Shown one piece after another: positions 62,001-64,000 of a DNA stretch of 64,000 nucleotides. The notes under the pieces were generated by a model. That model made no database searches. It had not been told where the DNA came from and was given only the letters and a program-made list of their open reading frames with translations. The stretch covers positions 477,985-541,984 of the forward strand of contig NW_001865052.1 of the NCBI RefSeq assembly GCF_000002865.3, read 5' to 3'. The position numbers were made by a program, and so were the translations under genes. Numbering within the stretch: position 1 is the first letter of the stretch; each line of letters opens with the position of its first letter. Origin of the DNA: Monosiga brevicollis MX1. Taxonomy: Eukaryota; Opisthokonta; Choanoflagellata; Craspedida; Salpingoecidae.

Positions 62001-62149
62001 AAACCAAAAAGCGCCGAGACCAGACTCACACCATGCTCTATTGTTGCGGCGCCATCCCTCTGTCCAGGTATGGTCATCAATGTCGCACGCAGCATAACCG
62101 ACCCCACCACGCCGTCAACTTTAATCACGTTGTTGATCCTCGGCAATGA
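59023..62149 (+). CDS. CHFR: E3 ubiquitin ligase CHFR (FHA, RING, PBZ)
   Basis: In animals CHFR delays entry into mitosis under stress, adding ubiquitin to mitotic kinases after binding poly(ADP-ribose). ATG 59023 begins MAKRPTLKRASQVTSS with a disordered region. The FHA domain follows: ITLGRHADQCQVTFPDNPII, SGVHCVLSRQDDGRIVIK, then after an intron DLSSNGTQLNGELLGRGLTK (59440-59700). The RING finger (59920-60045) reads CSICQDIMHDAISVIPCLHS, FCGGCFSQWMASGRVCPDC, a C3HC4 set. LIDLFLQEHPERRRAAEDLA (60195), an acidic linker (FDYDDDDDDDEDHSDNESGD, 60440), NNNRYESKV (61370) and DLWTCRACALK (61765) match the CHFR Cys-rich region. MAYAYRKAIPASDLPP (61885) leads to the C-terminal PBZ zinc finger (DCWYGHQCRTQHNRPHHAVN, then FNH). 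TGA at 62147-62149. About ten introns; one carries a T/G homopolymer pair at 61060-61093. Confidence 0.9.
61060..61093. repeat. T(n)G(n) homopolymer pair in a CHFR intron
   Basis: About 15 T followed by about 17 G, then T-rich sequence with GTTT units leading to an exon. Confidence 0.8.
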
Positions 62150-63358
<1,209 letters not shown>

Positions 63359-64000
63359 ATGGTGTTTGAATATGAACAAAGCTTTTTCCACGGCGCCGTG
63401 GGGCGCAGCGATGTCGAAGCCTTGCTCTACAACCAAGCCGACGGTCCGATTTTGAGACTTTTCAACGCGTGCTTGCTCATCGAGTCATCTCCGTCTCAGC
63501 GCGTTCACGGCCCCTCCGGTTGCTTAAACAACATCGCAGGCTCTTACCTGATCCGTACCAGCAGCAGTGGTGACGGCTATGCTCTTTCCATGTTCTATCG
63601 AGCCGAAGGCGTTATGCACTTTCAGCTCAAAAACCAAGGCGAGGTTGGTCTTTGACATTTACATTCACATGCCCGCAGGCGTAGAGCCTTTGTAGCCTCT
63701 TGCTTGTTCTCTGTCCAAATGCTCACTTTGAGGCTACCCTCCCTAACAGTTTTCACCATCCCTCACTTGATTTTGAACATGCTATCGCCCTGTCTAGTGT
63801 TGGTTTTGCATTGATGATGGACCCATGTATGAAGGCATCCAAGGCCTCATCAGCCACTACGCGGCCCTTTCCGATGGCCTGCCTGTTCCATTGACTAAAT
63901 GTGTGGCACCACCACGCCGGTACGTGATTTGCAGACCTCCTGACCTCCCGACCCGAATCAGAGGCCAACTGACATGTTCGTCTCCTTCTCCGCGGTGTGC
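63359..64000 (+). CDS. SH2-domain protein, cut by the window end
   Basis: SH2 domains bind phosphotyrosine peptides. ATG 63359 opens with MVFEYEQSFFHGAVGRSDVE, where FFHG stands for the W-Y/F-H-G start of SH2 domains and only about eight residues precede it. An intron (donor near 63438, acceptor ATCGCAG near 63540) joins LLYNQADG to SYLIRTSSSGDGYALSMFY, which holds the phosphotyrosine-binding arginine in the YLIR (FLVR) motif. MHFQLKNQ follows, then after the next intron (acceptor near 63800) CIDDGPMYEGIQGLISHYAA and LSDGLPVPL complete the domain with its HY-x(5)-GLP ending. What follows at 63920 is beyond a donor and the rest of the protein is outside the window. Because the SH2 is N-terminal, it could be a kinase, phosphatase or adaptor. 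Confidence 0.85.

Overview
The window reads as nuclear DNA of a unicellular relative of animals, most likely a choanoflagellate of the Monosiga brevicollis type. GC is moderate and genes are packed a few hundred bases apart. Most genes carry several short introns with GT..AG borders. The gene set mixes general eukaryotic proteins (eIF2 alpha, glycyl-tRNA synthetase, ATG5, PEX16) with animal-style ones (an SH2 protein, a CHFR-like FHA-RING-PBZ ligase, a SUN protein, a bHLH-PAS protein, a RasGEF, an iduronate-2-sulfatase). Flagellar genes (an LRRC49-like protein and a SHIPPO-repeat protein) fit a flagellate. The species is inferred from gene content, not tested.

Layout. 1-850: 3' end of a Ty1/copia LTR retrotransposon cut by the window edge. 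848-2313: minus-strand relic of a LINE-like reverse transcriptase abutting it. 2771-6379 (-): RasGEF. 7091-9658 (-): Ala/Glu-rich coiled-coil protein ending in an SH3-like domain. 10218-12835 (+): PEX16. About 12866-14407 (-): unidentified multi-pass membrane protein. 15890-19055 (+): secreted neutral-ceramidase-family hydrolase with an altered active-site motif. 19539-23157 (+): LRRC49-like LRR protein, convergent with ABHD18 (23169-25074, -). 26075-27397 (+): unrecognised multi-exon gene. 27786-29650 (-): ATG5. 30110-34094 (-): glycyl-tRNA synthetase. 34861-35557: assembly gap. To 38387 (+): iduronate-2-sulfatase whose first exon is probably in the gap. 39126-44184 (+): large SHIPPO-repeat protein. 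44560-46483 (-): eIF2 alpha. 46797 to about 50000 (-): sugar porter. 50475-54076 (+): SUN-domain protein. 54294-56072 (-): SET/MYND protein. 56834-58072 (-): single-exon bHLH-PAS factor. 59023-62149 (+): CHFR. 63359 to the edge (+): SH2 protein.

The genes do not form one pathway; this is ordinary compact gene space with sub-themes: peroxisome and autophagy (PEX16, ATG5), lysosomal or secretory hydrolases (sulfatase, ceramidase-like), cilium (LRRC49-like, SHIPPO), nuclear envelope and mitosis (SUN, CHFR), translation (eIF2 alpha, GlyRS) and signalling (RasGEF, SH2, SH3-like). Dinucleotide and homopolymer repeats are abundant. Several lie in the same sense orientation upstream of start codons or directly before 3' splice sites. 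I see no tRNA, rRNA or CRISPR array. Exon borders were read by eye from splice consensus and family similarity, so gene ends are firmer than internal borders.
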